Below, piece by piece: positions 51,512 through 60,395 of a stretch of DNA of 64,000 nt. Origin of the DNA: Paludibacteraceae bacterium (lineage in GTDB: Bacteria > Bacteroidota > Bacteroidia > Bacteroidales > Paludibacteraceae); NCBI GenBank assembly GCA_017559385.1, contig JAFYSK010000050.1, positions 1 to 64,000 of the forward strand, given 5' to 3'. The notes beneath the pieces are model-generated. The model had not been told where the DNA came from. It did no database searches and was given only the letters and a program-made list of their open reading frames with translations. Made by a program: the position numbers and the translations under genes. Position 1 is the stretch's first letter, and every line of letters begins with the position of its first letter.

Positions 51512-54500
51512 ATGAAAAAGATTATTTTTATACTTTGTACCCTTTGCTTCGCAGTTAGCGTATTAGCTCACGATTTTGAGGTAGATGGGATATACTACAA
51601 TATCCTCGAAGGGAATAATGTTGAAGTAACTTCTGGTTCTTCAAAATACACTGGAACTATTGCGATACCAGAGGCTATTACATATAATGGGGATAATTAT
51701 AGTGTGATAAGTATTGGAGAGAAGGCTTTTGAGGATTGCGATGTAGGACTTGACTCTGTTATAATCCCTAATAGCGTAACTAGTATCGGAACTAAAGCCT
51801 TTTATGATTGTATGTTTCTTCGGTATATCTCCGTTCCTAATAGTGTAACACATATTGGAGACTATGCGTTCTATGGGTGCATGTTTGCTTCTATAAACAT
51901 TCCCGAGAATATTACAAAGATTGGAAATTATGTTTTTTATGCATGTGCTTCTATCAATTCAATTACTATTCCAAACACAGTAACTTCAATTGGGGATTAT
52001 GCGTTTTATCAATGTAAAACACCTTCACATCTTATAATTCCTAATAGCGTAACAGATATTGGAGAGAGTGCTTTTCAATATTGTTCAGGTTTGACTTCAA
52101 TTGCTATTGGAAGTGGTGTAACAGAAATTAGACCAAGTACTTTTAAAGGATGCAAAGCTCTTACATCAATAACCATTCCTAATACAGTTGTGAGTATCGG
52201 AGATTGGGCATTTTCAGAATGTATAGTATTGGAATATGTCACGATTCCTAATAGCGTAACAAACATAGGATATGGGGTATTTTCTAGTTGTTCTGCAATA
52301 AATACTGTAGTTTGGAATGTTAAAAATTGCGCTGATTTTTCATCAGAAAACTATAGTCCATTTCGTGATTCCCAAGAAACAATAACTTCATTCACTTTCG
52401 GTAATAGTGTTGAACATATTCCTGATTACTTATGTTATGGTATGAGCAATCTCACTTCTGTTGAAATAGGCAATAATGTTAAAAGTATAGGATACAAAGT
52501 ATTCTATGGATGTTCTGCCCTGTCCTCAATAACCATTCCAGATAATGTAACAAGTGTGGGAGATAAAACTTTTTATGACTGCTCTTCTCTTAAATCAGTA
52601 AATCTTGGAAATGGAATAACCCATTTAGGTGTTAGTCTTTTTGGATATTGTACAGCACTTACTTCAATCTCTATCCCTAATAATGTAACGAGTATAAAAT
52701 CTGCTTTCTACCAATGTTCTTCACTCAAAACAGTAGAATGGAACGCTAAAAACTGCCATGATTTTGATGATTCACCATTCTATTATTCTCGCCAAACGAT
52801 AACTTCTTTTACTTTTAGCAATACTGTTGAATATATCCCAGCATTATTATGTCGTAGTCTGAGTAGTTTAACTTCTGTTACTATTCCTAATAGTGTAGTA
52901 GCTATCGGTTCAAAAGCATTTTATAATTGTGGATTTAAATCTATTACTATTGGCAGTAACGTATTGAGCATTGGACAAGATGCATTCTCTAGTTGTTCTG
53001 CGCTCAAAACGGTTAAATGGAACGCAAAGAACTGCTCTGACTTTTCTGATATACCAAGTAGTCCTTTTGGTAATCTTAGTGAACAAATTACCTCGTTCAC
53101 TTTTGGTTATGGTGTAGAACATGTTCCCGCTTATTTGTGTTGTGGAATGAGTGGTTTAACGTATCTTACTATTCCTAATAGCGTAAAAACCATTGGGCTT
53201 CATGCATTTTCCAGTTGTGAAGGTATTACTTCCATCTCTATTCCAAGTAGCGTAACTAGTATTGGAAATTATGCATTTTATATGTGTCGTGGGATTTCTA
53301 GTCTTTCCATAGGAAGCAATGTAGAGACCATTGGGGATTATGCATTCCAATATTGTTCTATTACTTCTCTTTCTATTCCAAACAGTGTAACAACTATTGG
53401 TGAATACGCTTTTGATTGGTGTTCAAAACTTTCGTCTGTTACTATCGGAAGTGGCGTGAGAAGTATTGGAAATTTAGCATTCTGGCATACTAATATCCAA
53501 AATGTCGTATGGAATGCAAGGCATTATGATGACATTATGGATAAAGTAAACCCCTTCACAGATTGGAATCTACTTAAGATAACCTCATTTACGTTTGGAG
53601 AAGCAGTAGAACATATTCCTGCTTACATATGTTACCAACTGATGAACTTATCCTCTGTTACCATAGGAAGCAATGTCACAAGTATAGGAGAAGGAGCTTT
53701 TTCAAAATGTACTAACATCGAAAAAGTTGTTTGGAATGCAAAGAATCTTCCTGACTTTGCAGATGCATCAGAGGCTCCTTTCTATGATAGTCAAGAAACA
53801 ATTACTTCGTTTACTTTTGGCACTACAGTGGAGCACATACCTGCTTATTTGTGTTCTGACATGAGCGGATTGATTTCTGTTACTATTGGAGATGGCGTTA
53901 GTAGTATTGGAGAATCTGCTTTTTATAACTGCTATTCTCTTAGTTATTTGAAGTTAGGAAATACGATCAAGACTATTGGTGATTATGCGTTTGCAGATTG
54001 TAACTCTTTAGCAACTCTGACTATCCCAAATAGCGTGAAGAGCATAGAGTACGCAGCTTTTCAAGGATGCTCTTCTCTTACATCTATTACTGTTCCATCA
54101 GGTAACATAGCAAGTTATGCTTTTTCATATTGCAGCGATCTCACTTCTGTATCTATTGGAAGCGGTGTAACTAATATCGGCACGGATGCATTTGGTTATT
54201 GCAATGACCTTGCATCCATCAGGGTAGCAAATTCTAATGCCTATTACGATAGTAGGGAGTATTGTAATGCAATTATAGAAACAGCCACCAATACCTTGAT
54301 TGCTGGTTGCTACAATACAATCATACCTTACGGTGTAACAGCTATTGGTGAATACGCCTTTTCCGCATGTGATAATCTAACTTCTATTGAAATTCCCAAT
54401 AGCGTAACAACAATTGGGAACATGGCTTTTAGCGGCTGCTCTAATCTCACCTCAATAACTATTCCAAATAGTGTAAAAAGTATTGGTAGTAGAGCTTTTA

Positions 54501-54913
54501 GAGGATGCTTAACAAAAGTTTATGTAAAAGCAACAACCCCTCCAGAGATTGCAGACAACACATTCTCCACAAGTCCTATTTGCTACGTTCCTTGCGGAAC
54601 AATAGATGCTTATAGCACAACAAACTGGATGAGCAGTTGTAGCGAGATCATAGAAGAGCAACTATACCAAATATATCTTACTGCTGCTCCACATGATTAT
54701 GGTACAGTGAAAGTTGTTTCACGCCCAGATTGTGATAATGCAATTATTTCTGCAACCCCTAACGACGGATATACGTTTGTCATATGGAGTGATGGCAATA
54801 CACAAGCTACACGACACATTGCACTCAACCAAGATGTTTCTCTAAAGGCATATTTTGCACAAAAGGGATACACTATCCATATCTATCAAGATTGTACAGT
54901 TACCGTTGAATAA
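51512..54913 (+). CDS. BspA-type leucine-rich repeat surface protein
   Basis: 1133 residues. Signal peptide (about 1-19, no lipobox). About 40 LRR_5 repeats (period about 23, IPNSVTSIGDYAFYQC type) from 65 to 1010. Five longer super-repeats contain VWNAKNC-x-DF, PF-x-x-SQETITSFTFG and VEHIPAYLC (near 267, 407, 500, 664, 738). Then a complete InlB-type beta repeat (about 1051-1117, WSDGNTQATRHI), and a final 16 residues (KGYTIHIYQDCTVTVE) equal to the opening strand of another repeat. LRR_5 proteins of this kind bind host proteins or other bacteria. No C-terminal sorting domain. 8 bp from the next gene. Confidence 0.92.
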   Translation: MKKIIFILCTLCFAVSVLAHDFEVDGIYYNILEGNNVEVTSGSSKYTGTIAIPEAITYNGDNYSVISIGEKAFEDCDVGLDSVIIPNSVTSIGTKAFYDCMFLRYISVPNSVTHIGDYAFYGCMFASINIPENITKIGNYVFYACASINSITIPNTVTSIGDYAFYQCKTPSHLIIPNSVTDIGESAFQYCSGLTSIAIGSGVTEIRPSTFKGCKALTSITIPNTVVSIGDWAFSECIVLEYVTIPNSVTNIGYGVFSSCSAINTVVWNVKNCADFSSENYSPFRDSQETITSFTFGNSVEHIPDYLCYGMSNLTSVEIGNNVKSIGYKVFYGCSALSSITIPDNVTSVGDKTFYDCSSLKSVNLGNGITHLGVSLFGYCTALTSISIPNNVTSIKSAFYQCSSLKTVEWNAKNCHDFDDSPFYYSRQTITSFTFSNTVEYIPALLCRSLSSLTSVTIPNSVVAIGSKAFYNCGFKSITIGSNVLSIGQDAFSSCSALKTVKWNAKNCSDFSDIPSSPFGNLSEQITSFTFGYGVEHVPAYLCCGMSGLTYLTIPNSVKTIGLHAFSSCEGITSISIPSSVTSIGNYAFYMCRGISSLSIGSNVETIGDYAFQYCSITSLSIPNSVTTIGEYAFDWCSKLSSVTIGSGVRSIGNLAFWHTNIQNVVWNARHYDDIMDKVNPFTDWNLLKITSFTFGEAVEHIPAYICYQLMNLSSVTIGSNVTSIGEGAFSKCTNIEKVVWNAKNLPDFADASEAPFYDSQETITSFTFGTTVEHIPAYLCSDMSGLISVTIGDGVSSIGESAFYNCYSLSYLKLGNTIKTIGDYAFADCNSLATLTIPNSVKSIEYAAFQGCSSLTSITVPSGNIASYAFSYCSDLTSVSIGSGVTNIGTDAFGYCNDLASIRVANSNAYYDSREYCNAIIETATNTLIAGCYNTIIPYGVTAIGEYAFSACDNLTSIEIPNSVTTIGNMAFSGCSNLTSITIPNSVKSIGSRAFRGCLTKVYVKATTPPEIADNTFSTSPICYVPCGTIDAYSTTNWMSSCSEIIEEQLYQIYLTAAPHDYGTVKVVSRPDCDNAIISATPNDGYTFVIWSDGNTQATRHIALNQDVSLKAYFAQKGYTIHIYQDCTVTVE

Positions 54914-54921
54914 TTCATCAT

Positions 54922-55470
54922 ATGAAAAATAAGATAAGATATTTATTCTTGCTTCTTTCCATTCCATTGCATCTGGTGGCTAAGGATTATACGGTGAGGG
55001 TCACAACTACTACATGTGGCACCATACAGTCCTATACCGTACCAGAAGGTGCAGAAATGGTTCTTGTAGCACATCCACGCGATGGATATATCTTCAGTCA
55101 ATGGTCGGATGGCAATACGGAGAATCCAAGAATGATTACAATCACATCAGATGTTGCATATTTAGCTCAATTTGTAAAATCTGACCCTGCTGCCCCAGAA
55201 GAATCTTACTTGATTATTGCAAAAAATCAAGGGTGTGATGAAACCTTTGAGGGGTATTATCCAGCAGGTACAAAAATTCAACTTTTTGCCCAAGCTGAAG
55301 AATGCAACTACTTCTGGCGTTGGTCTGATGGTAATACAGATAACCCACGAACTGTATTTGTTGATAAAAATATGACTTATACAGCCGAATTTAAAACAGA
55401 ACAATTCATTATCACCGTAGAATCAGATAACGAAACACAAGGTTCTGTACACGTAGAAATCCAACAATAA
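54922..55470 (+). CDS. Secreted InlB-type repeat protein, ends in a half repeat
   Basis: 182 residues. Signal peptide (1-20), then two complete repeats (about 22-88 and 95-160), each with the core WSDGNT-x-NPR, and finally FIITVESDNETQGSVHVEIQQ, split here as FIITVESDNETQ and GSVHVEIQQ, which is only the first half of a third repeat. The missing second half appears as the N-terminus of the next protein. No anchor or sorting signal. Small size and its place between a BspA protein and other repeat proteins suggest a structural subunit. Confidence 0.85.
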   Translation: MKNKIRYLFLLLSIPLHLVAKDYTVRVTTTTCGTIQSYTVPEGAEMVLVAHPRDGYIFSQWSDGNTENPRMITITSDVAYLAQFVKSDPAAPEESYLIIAKNQGCDETFEGYYPAGTKIQLFAQAEECNYFWRWSDGNTDNPRTVFVDKNMTYTAEFKTEQFIITVESDNETQGSVHVEIQQ

Positions 55471-55503
55471 CTAGTTAAATAACAAAACAAAATTTATACA
55501 ACA

Positions 55504-56604
55504 ATGAAAAAAAATCTATCATTTGCGATGATGCTCTTTGCCTTCGCATTCACAGCGCAAGCTGCCAATGAAGTTACTGCAGATTGCGGTAGCCAAGTGA
55601 CTATCACTGCCACTCCAAAAGAGGGTCATCACTTTGTTCGTTGGAACGACAACAACACTGACAACCCACGTATCGTGGACGTAACAGCAGATGCTACCTA
55701 CACTGCGTATTTTGCCCCTAACAAGCACACCATCACTTGGCTTAACTGGGACAATAGCGAACTCTACAAAGCAGAGTTTGACTATGGTACAACCCCTGTA
55801 TATGGCGGTGCTGTACCTACTAAACCAGCGGATGCACAATATACCTACACGTTCGATAGTTGGTCACCAAATATCCATCCTGTACAAGGCGATGATGTAT
55901 ATACAGCAGTATTCTCTAAAACTGTCAATCAATATACCGTTACCTTCAAAAACTGGGATGGTGCGGTACTCCAATCCACCAGCGTTGCCTATGGCGATAT
56001 GCCTAGCTATACTGGCGCTATACCTACCAAGCCAACTACCGATCAATACACTTACACTTTCTCGGGTTGGGATACAGAAATTGCAAGCGTAACCGGCGAC
56101 GTAGTTTATACGGCACAATTCGATGCTATAGTGAATAAGTACACCATCACCTTCAATAACTGGGACGGTACTACACTCGCTACCTACGAGGTTGAGTATG
56201 GTCAAACACCAGTATATGCAGGCGAATTGCCAACCAAAACATCTACAGATGAATATACTTATACTTTCTCAGGTTGGACACCTGCTATCGTTCCTGTAAC
56301 AGGCGATGCTACTTACACTGCAACCTTCTCTACCGATGTCAATAGCTACACCATCACGCTCAATGCTGAGAATGGAACAGTAACAGGTGCAGGTACATAC
56401 ACCTATGGTACATCGGCTAACATCACCGCTATACCTGCGGATTGCTACCACTTCGTACAATGGAGCGATGGCGACACCAATGCATCACGTACCATCGTAG
56501 TGACAGTTGATATCACCCTCACAGCAATCTTCGAGATTAATACCTACACCATCAAGGTTGAGTCTGCGGACGAGACACAGGGTAGCGTAAGCGTATCTAA
56601 GTAA
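55504..56604 (+). CDS. Secreted repeat protein starting and ending in half repeats
   Basis: 366 residues. Signal peptide (1-20). N-terminal half repeat TADCGSQVTITATP...FVRWNDNNTDNPR (about 24-72). Three Flg_new (Listeria-Bacteroides) repeats of about 68 residues with YTVTFKNWDG and YTFSGW cores. One complete InlB-type repeat (WSDGDTNASR, about 281-345). It ends with YTIKVESADETQGSVSVSK, the first half of another repeat. The stop overlaps the next ATG by one base (TAATG), so translation is coupled. No anchor or sorting signal. Confidence 0.87.
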   Translation: MKKNLSFAMMLFAFAFTAQAANEVTADCGSQVTITATPKEGHHFVRWNDNNTDNPRIVDVTADATYTAYFAPNKHTITWLNWDNSELYKAEFDYGTTPVYGGAVPTKPADAQYTYTFDSWSPNIHPVQGDDVYTAVFSKTVNQYTVTFKNWDGAVLQSTSVAYGDMPSYTGAIPTKPTTDQYTYTFSGWDTEIASVTGDVVYTAQFDAIVNKYTITFNNWDGTTLATYEVEYGQTPVYAGELPTKTSTDEYTYTFSGWTPAIVPVTGDATYTATFSTDVNSYTITLNAENGTVTGAGTYTYGTSANITAIPADCYHFVQWSDGDTNASRTIVVTVDITLTAIFEINTYTIKVESADETQGSVSVSK

Positions 56605-57395
56605 TGAAGACAAAATCAATCATACTAATCACCTGCCTTATGCTCTTCTGCTCACCTTTGTGGGCGGAAGAACATAAGGTGGCTTGTGGTTCGTGGATTG
56701 AGATTGCTGCACACCCGCTAGAGGACTACCACTTCGTGAAGTGGAACGATGGCAATCAAGATTCCATTCGCCAGATACAGGTGCACGAAGATGCTACCTA
56801 TATCGCCTATTTCGCTGCCAACTGCGAGGAGTATGCCAATTGGCCTATAATCTCCCTCTACGACTGGCTGCTGATGGTGGATGTGCGTGCTATCAACGAG
56901 ATGGGCTACTACTTTGCGCCAGAGGATGTCAGCTGGTACCGCGTAGTAGGAGAACCAGACGATATGCACAACCAATTCCCATTGGATGATCAACTCGTGG
57001 AAGAAGACAACTACTACCTCACCATTGACCAAAGCCTCAAGGGTTCAGGTACCTATTACGCGGTCATTGATGTGAGCGACTCCCAAGGCATGCTATGCGA
57101 TGGACTCATGCGCTCGGTGTTGGTATCCTATGCGGGTAGCCAACAACCTGCCAAAGTCGCACTCATCCCGAATGCGGTAGTCATGGGACAGACTATGCAA
57201 CTCAAAGGACTCAATCCTGACGAGAATAGCGATATCTTCATCTATAGCACCACAGGACAACTCATTGAGCAGTTTGTCTCTACAGGAGAAAGCACCATCC
57301 AACTAGATGCTGCACAAGTGGCGGGATGTTACCAAGTGGTAGTCAAATCGCCATCCATCACGCAAATACTGCGATATATTGTCAACAATAAATAA
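56604..57395 (+). CDS. Secreted protein: N-terminal half repeat, C-terminal type IX-like sorting domain
   Basis: 263 residues. Signal peptide (1-22), then the second half of an InlB-type repeat: KVACGSWIEIAAHP, FVKWNDGNQD, YIAYF (about 23-72). The middle (73-185) is a unique beta-rich domain. The last ~75 residues (VVMGQTMQLKGL, SDIFIYSTTGQLIEQF, GCYQVVVKSPSITQILRYIV) match the shape of the type IX C-terminal sorting domain. It is the only protein of the four with such a domain, so it is the likely anchor point of the set. TAATG coupling with the gene before. Confidence 0.85.
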   Translation: MKTKSIILITCLMLFCSPLWAEEHKVACGSWIEIAAHPLEDYHFVKWNDGNQDSIRQIQVHEDATYIAYFAANCEEYANWPIISLYDWLLMVDVRAINEMGYYFAPEDVSWYRVVGEPDDMHNQFPLDDQLVEEDNYYLTIDQSLKGSGTYYAVIDVSDSQGMLCDGLMRSVLVSYAGSQQPAKVALIPNAVVMGQTMQLKGLNPDENSDIFIYSTTGQLIEQFVSTGESTIQLDAAQVAGCYQVVVKSPSITQILRYIVNNK

Positions 57396-57402
57396 TGAAC
57401 TT

Positions 57403-58287
57403 ATGAGGACATTTATCAATAAATTTCTTTGTCTCTTATTGATGACAATATGTTGCACGCAAGTGTATGCGGCTAGAAGATATTATGTTTATCCTAGCAA
57501 CGCTCATATCCTTCGTGTAGGATTATCTGGAGGCGGAATATATAATCTGACACCAACTGACTGCACGATGAAGAGTGAAGTAGGAGCTGCAGGAGCTATT
57601 GCACTAGATTATGTTTTCTACAAGCCACTCCGCTCTATTGACTTGGGACTTAGAACTGGTATAGATCTGGGCTATTTATATTCCCCATATCACGCACAGT
57701 TTGAACATCAGTATAGCAATGTGGATTATCTAGGTAATCAGATGGACTACACCACCTCGGGTATGGTAGATATTGCGCAAAATCAACTCTATGCAAGCGT
57801 GCCACTGATGTTTGCATTGCGCAGCAATGGGTTTGTATGCAATCTTGGAGTACGTTTGCAAATGCCTTTCTACCAAATAGGTAAACAGCAACTCTCTAAT
57901 CCTCTCGTGCAGGCGTATTATCCGAAATATGATGTCACGGTAACCAACGAACTCATCACAGGAATTGTGGCAGATAATCAACTATCTACTCCATTAGAAT
58001 TTCCTTCTATCTTGTTGGAATGTCATGCTGCAATGGAAATAGGATACGAACATGAGATCAGGAATACGAATAGCGCAATAGGTGTGCTGGCTTATTTCAA
58101 TATGGGATTTTGGAACTCTTTGCCCAAGGCTACAGACTCACCAATCATCCAAGTCGCACCTATTATGGATAAGAACAATCCAGTTCCTACAGTTACGGTC
58201 AACAATGCATATAATGCGCTATTGACTTCATATATTCCAATGCAGTTTGGTCTAAAAGTATATTATGCATTTCATCTTACGAAATGA
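57403..58287 (+). CDS. Outer-membrane beta-barrel protein
   Basis: 294 residues from the ATG at 57403, 7 bp after the preceding stop; a TTG extension into the upstream gene was rejected. Signal peptide (about 1-22, cut after VYA). The mature protein has alternating hydrophobic strands and ends in FGLKVYYAFHLTK, consistent with a barrel of 8-12 strands related to PorT/OmpA-type barrels. Last gene of the operon; it may hold the repeat proteins at the membrane. A strong terminator follows. Confidence 0.78.
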   Translation: MRTFINKFLCLLLMTICCTQVYAARRYYVYPSNAHILRVGLSGGGIYNLTPTDCTMKSEVGAAGAIALDYVFYKPLRSIDLGLRTGIDLGYLYSPYHAQFEHQYSNVDYLGNQMDYTTSGMVDIAQNQLYASVPLMFALRSNGFVCNLGVRLQMPFYQIGKQQLSNPLVQAYYPKYDVTVTNELITGIVADNQLSTPLEFPSILLECHAAMEIGYEHEIRNTNSAIGVLAYFNMGFWNSLPKATDSPIIQVAPIMDKNNPVPTVTVNNAYNALLTSYIPMQFGLKVYYAFHLTK

Positions 58288-58314
58288 TGTACTTATAGAA
58301 TAGTCTGAATATTC

Positions 58315-58356
58315 AGCTCACCTCGCAAGTCAATTGATTTGCGAGGTGAGCTTTTT
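58315..58356 (+). terminator. Terminator of the surface operon
   Basis: AGCTCACCTCGCAA and TTTGCGAGGTGAGCT arms (15 bp) followed by TTTTTAT. Confidence 0.92.
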
Positions 58357-58482
58357 ATATTCTTCTTGCTCGAATTCAAGTGCTCCTTCTGGAAAATAAA
58401 AACTGAAAACTGAAAATGGAAAGCGGTAGAAACTCACGTGAATATAAAAACAACATGTGTCGGAAGTAACGAAAATGTATGT

Positions 58483-58526
58483 GCGGTTATTGCGGTTTTA
58501 GCGGTTTTGAAAACCGCAATAACCGC
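58483..58526. repeat. GCGGTT inverted repeat, 17-bp perfect stem
   Basis: GCGGTTATTGCGGTTTT pairs with AAAACCGCAATAACCGC. A competing 11-bp pairing (58496-58506 with 58521-58531) is also perfect, so two alternative hairpins are possible. No promoter or gene is attached. Confidence 0.9.
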
Positions 58527-58608
58527 TAAAACCGCAGAAACCGCTCGCTATATTCAAAGAATATATTCATTGATTTTCAGGGAGAAAGCATCTTGAAATC
58601 AATTTCTG

Positions 58609-58651
58609 CGGACTTTTGAGAATGTCCTAGAGTGTATTCTCAGAAAGTCCG
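58609..58651. repeat. Inverted repeat CGGACTTTTGAGAAT
   Basis: Arms CGGACTTTTGAGAAT and ATTCTCAGAAAGTCCG, one bulge; second of three different palindromes in this gap. Confidence 0.8.
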
Positions 58652-58723
58652 TGGGAATATCAATATTTTGGTCAAGTACCTGATTATCAATCATACTAGA
58701 TATAAAAGATAGATGCCGTAAAT

Positions 58724-58777
58724 ACCGTATTTCCCGTATTGCGGATAATCAATTACGGGATTTACGGGAAATACGGT
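58724..58777. repeat. Inverted repeat ACCGTATTTCCCGTA, 15-bp perfect stem
   Basis: Arms ACCGTATTTCCCGTA and TACGGGAAATACGGT; the loop repeats TACGGGATT-like sequence. Third palindrome in the gap. Confidence 0.9.
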
Positions 58778-58821
58778 CGCTATCGTTATCTCTCCCAGTT
58801 ACTATTCATAACGTATAAGGA

Positions 58822-58837
58822 TGTGATTTAGATCACA
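58822..58837. promoter_or_regulatory. CRP-like palindrome, copy 2
   Basis: TGTGATTTAGATCACA, the exact TGTGA-N6-TCACA spacing, at the head of array F as in array C. Confidence 0.4.
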
Positions 58838-58919
58838 TAGTTATCACATATTAATCACATAGTAATATCATAGTAGATATAGCAAAGGTATAGTATGAAC
58901 CCGTTATGAACCCGTAGTT
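58832..58919. repeat. 11-bp array F (8 units), homologous to C
   Basis: ATCACATAGTT, ATCACATATTA, ATCACATAGTA, ATATCATAGTA, then degenerate 11-mers to AACCCGTTATG and AACCCGTAGTT. The gap 58357-59084 has no gene; after this array only GTTTAGTGTTTAGTG-like short repeats remain before the namZ promoter. Confidence 0.88.
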
Positions 58920-59084
58920 GGTAGTTTAGTGTTTAGTGAATGCATTGCGGACGACTGTTTAGAGTTTAAGAATAAACTATAAACAATGAGTGTTAGGTGA
59001 AGCGAGTTTTGCTAAATTGGCTCAAAAAAGTGCTAGTTTTGCATTTTTTGGCTCAAATAAAGCCGATAATCCAAATATTTTTTG

Positions 59085-59092
59085 TAATTTTG
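59085..59092 (+). promoter_or_regulatory. namZ promoter
   Basis: TAATTTTG followed by CACC; ~30 nt to the namZ ATG. Confidence 0.7.
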
Positions 59093-59123
59093 CACCAGTT
59101 TTCCAGCGAAAAGTTAAAATACC

Positions 59124-60335
59124 ATGAAAAGAGTTGTTTCATTTTTGATCATAATGCTTTTAGCCGTAGGTACTGCATGCGCAGAGCGTGTAGTGCTGGG
59201 TGCTGAGCAGACGAAAGAATATTTGCCTCTGCTAAAAGGCAAGCGTGTGGCGCTACTAAGCAATCATACGGGACTGATTATTCAAGCGAAAGGCGATAAG
59301 GCGATGAGGCAACAAGGCGATACTATTCATACATTGGATTGGTTGCTCGGGCATGGCATACAAGTGACTGCTATTTTCTCGCCAGAGCATGGTTTTCGTG
59401 GCACAGCGCGTGAGGGTGAGAGAGTGGCCAGCAGTGTGGATGAGAAGACAGGCATACCTATTCTATCGCTCTACGACGGAGATAGCAAGTACCCATCCAA
59501 GGAGTCTATGGCGATGTTTGATGTGCTCGTGACCGATATTCAGGATGTAGGTTTGCGTTTCTATACCTACTACATCACCATGTACCGCTTGATGGATGTT
59601 TGCGCCCAATATGGCAAGCAGTTTGTGGTGTTTGACCGCCCCAACCCTAACGGCTGGTATGTGGACGGACCAATATTGGATATGAAGCACAAGTCGGGCG
59701 TGGGAGCATTGCCTATTCCTGTGGTGCATGGCATGACCTTGGGTGAGTTGGCGCTGATGATCAACGGCGAAGGCTGGTTGAAGGACGGGGCTAAAGTAGA
59801 TTTGAAGGTAGTGCCTTGTAAGAATTATACCCACCAGACATTGTACCGTTTGCCTGTGGCACCATCGCCAAATTTGCGCAATATGTTGGCGATATACTTG
59901 TACCCTGCGGTTTGCTTGTTTGAGGCAACGCCTGTGTCGTTGGGTAGAGGAACGGATAAGCCCTTCTTGTGCTATGGCCACCCTAACTTCAACGCTCCAC
60001 GCACAGAGGCTAGTGTATATGGTCCTGCGATTACTTTTACCCCTAATCAATCCACTCAGAAAGGTCGTGTGTGCGATGGTGTAGACTTGAGCGGTATGAG
60101 CGAAGAAGAAGCGCGCAAGGTAGGCTTCTCGCTTAGGTATCTATTGGATGCGTATAAGCATCTGAATATGGATAACTATTTCTTCCGTTCGTTCTTTGAG
60201 TTGTTAGTGGGACAGGATTATGTGCGCAAGATGATCAACCAAGGCAAGAGCGAGGAGGAGATTCGTGCTTGCTGGCAGGATGATGTGGCGAAGTTCAAAA
60301 TCCAACGCCGACCATATCTCCTCTACGAAGAATAA
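59124..60335 (+). CDS. namZ: Exo-beta-N-acetylmuramidase (DUF1343, GH171)
   Basis: Releases N-acetylmuramic acid from the non-reducing ends of peptidoglycan fragments. 403 residues: signal peptide (1-21), then the DUF1343 domain with LLSNHTGLI (about 49-57), IFSPEHGFRGTAREG (about 91-105), SLYDGDSKYPS, DIQDVGLRFYTYYITMYRLM (here DIQDVGLRFY and TYYITMYRLM, about 137-156), VFDRPNPNG, and GRGTDKPF (about 276-283). The next gene is a sodium:solute symporter, a pairing like the MurNAc salvage cluster of Tannerella forsythia. murQ and a MurNAc kinase are not in the window. Confidence 0.92.
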   Translation: MKRVVSFLIIMLLAVGTACAERVVLGAEQTKEYLPLLKGKRVALLSNHTGLIIQAKGDKAMRQQGDTIHTLDWLLGHGIQVTAIFSPEHGFRGTAREGERVASSVDEKTGIPILSLYDGDSKYPSKESMAMFDVLVTDIQDVGLRFYTYYITMYRLMDVCAQYGKQFVVFDRPNPNGWYVDGPILDMKHKSGVGALPIPVVHGMTLGELALMINGEGWLKDGAKVDLKVVPCKNYTHQTLYRLPVAPSPNLRNMLAIYLYPAVCLFEATPVSLGRGTDKPFLCYGHPNFNAPRTEASVYGPAITFTPNQSTQKGRVCDGVDLSGMSEEEARKVGFSLRYLLDAYKHLNMDNYFFRSFFELLVGQDYVRKMINQGKSEEEIRACWQDDVAKFKIQRRPYLLYEE

Positions 60336-60395
60336 TCTAACAGCCGCAGGCGGTCTAACAGCGAAGCGGTCTAACATCTAACTTCTAAAGAATAT

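Noticed and set aside
51512..57395. One giant gene broken by stop codons or read by frameshift
   Set aside because: Each downstream frame has its own ATG and a good signal peptide, with 8-33 bp gaps or exact TAATG overlaps, which stop-codon decay would not create.
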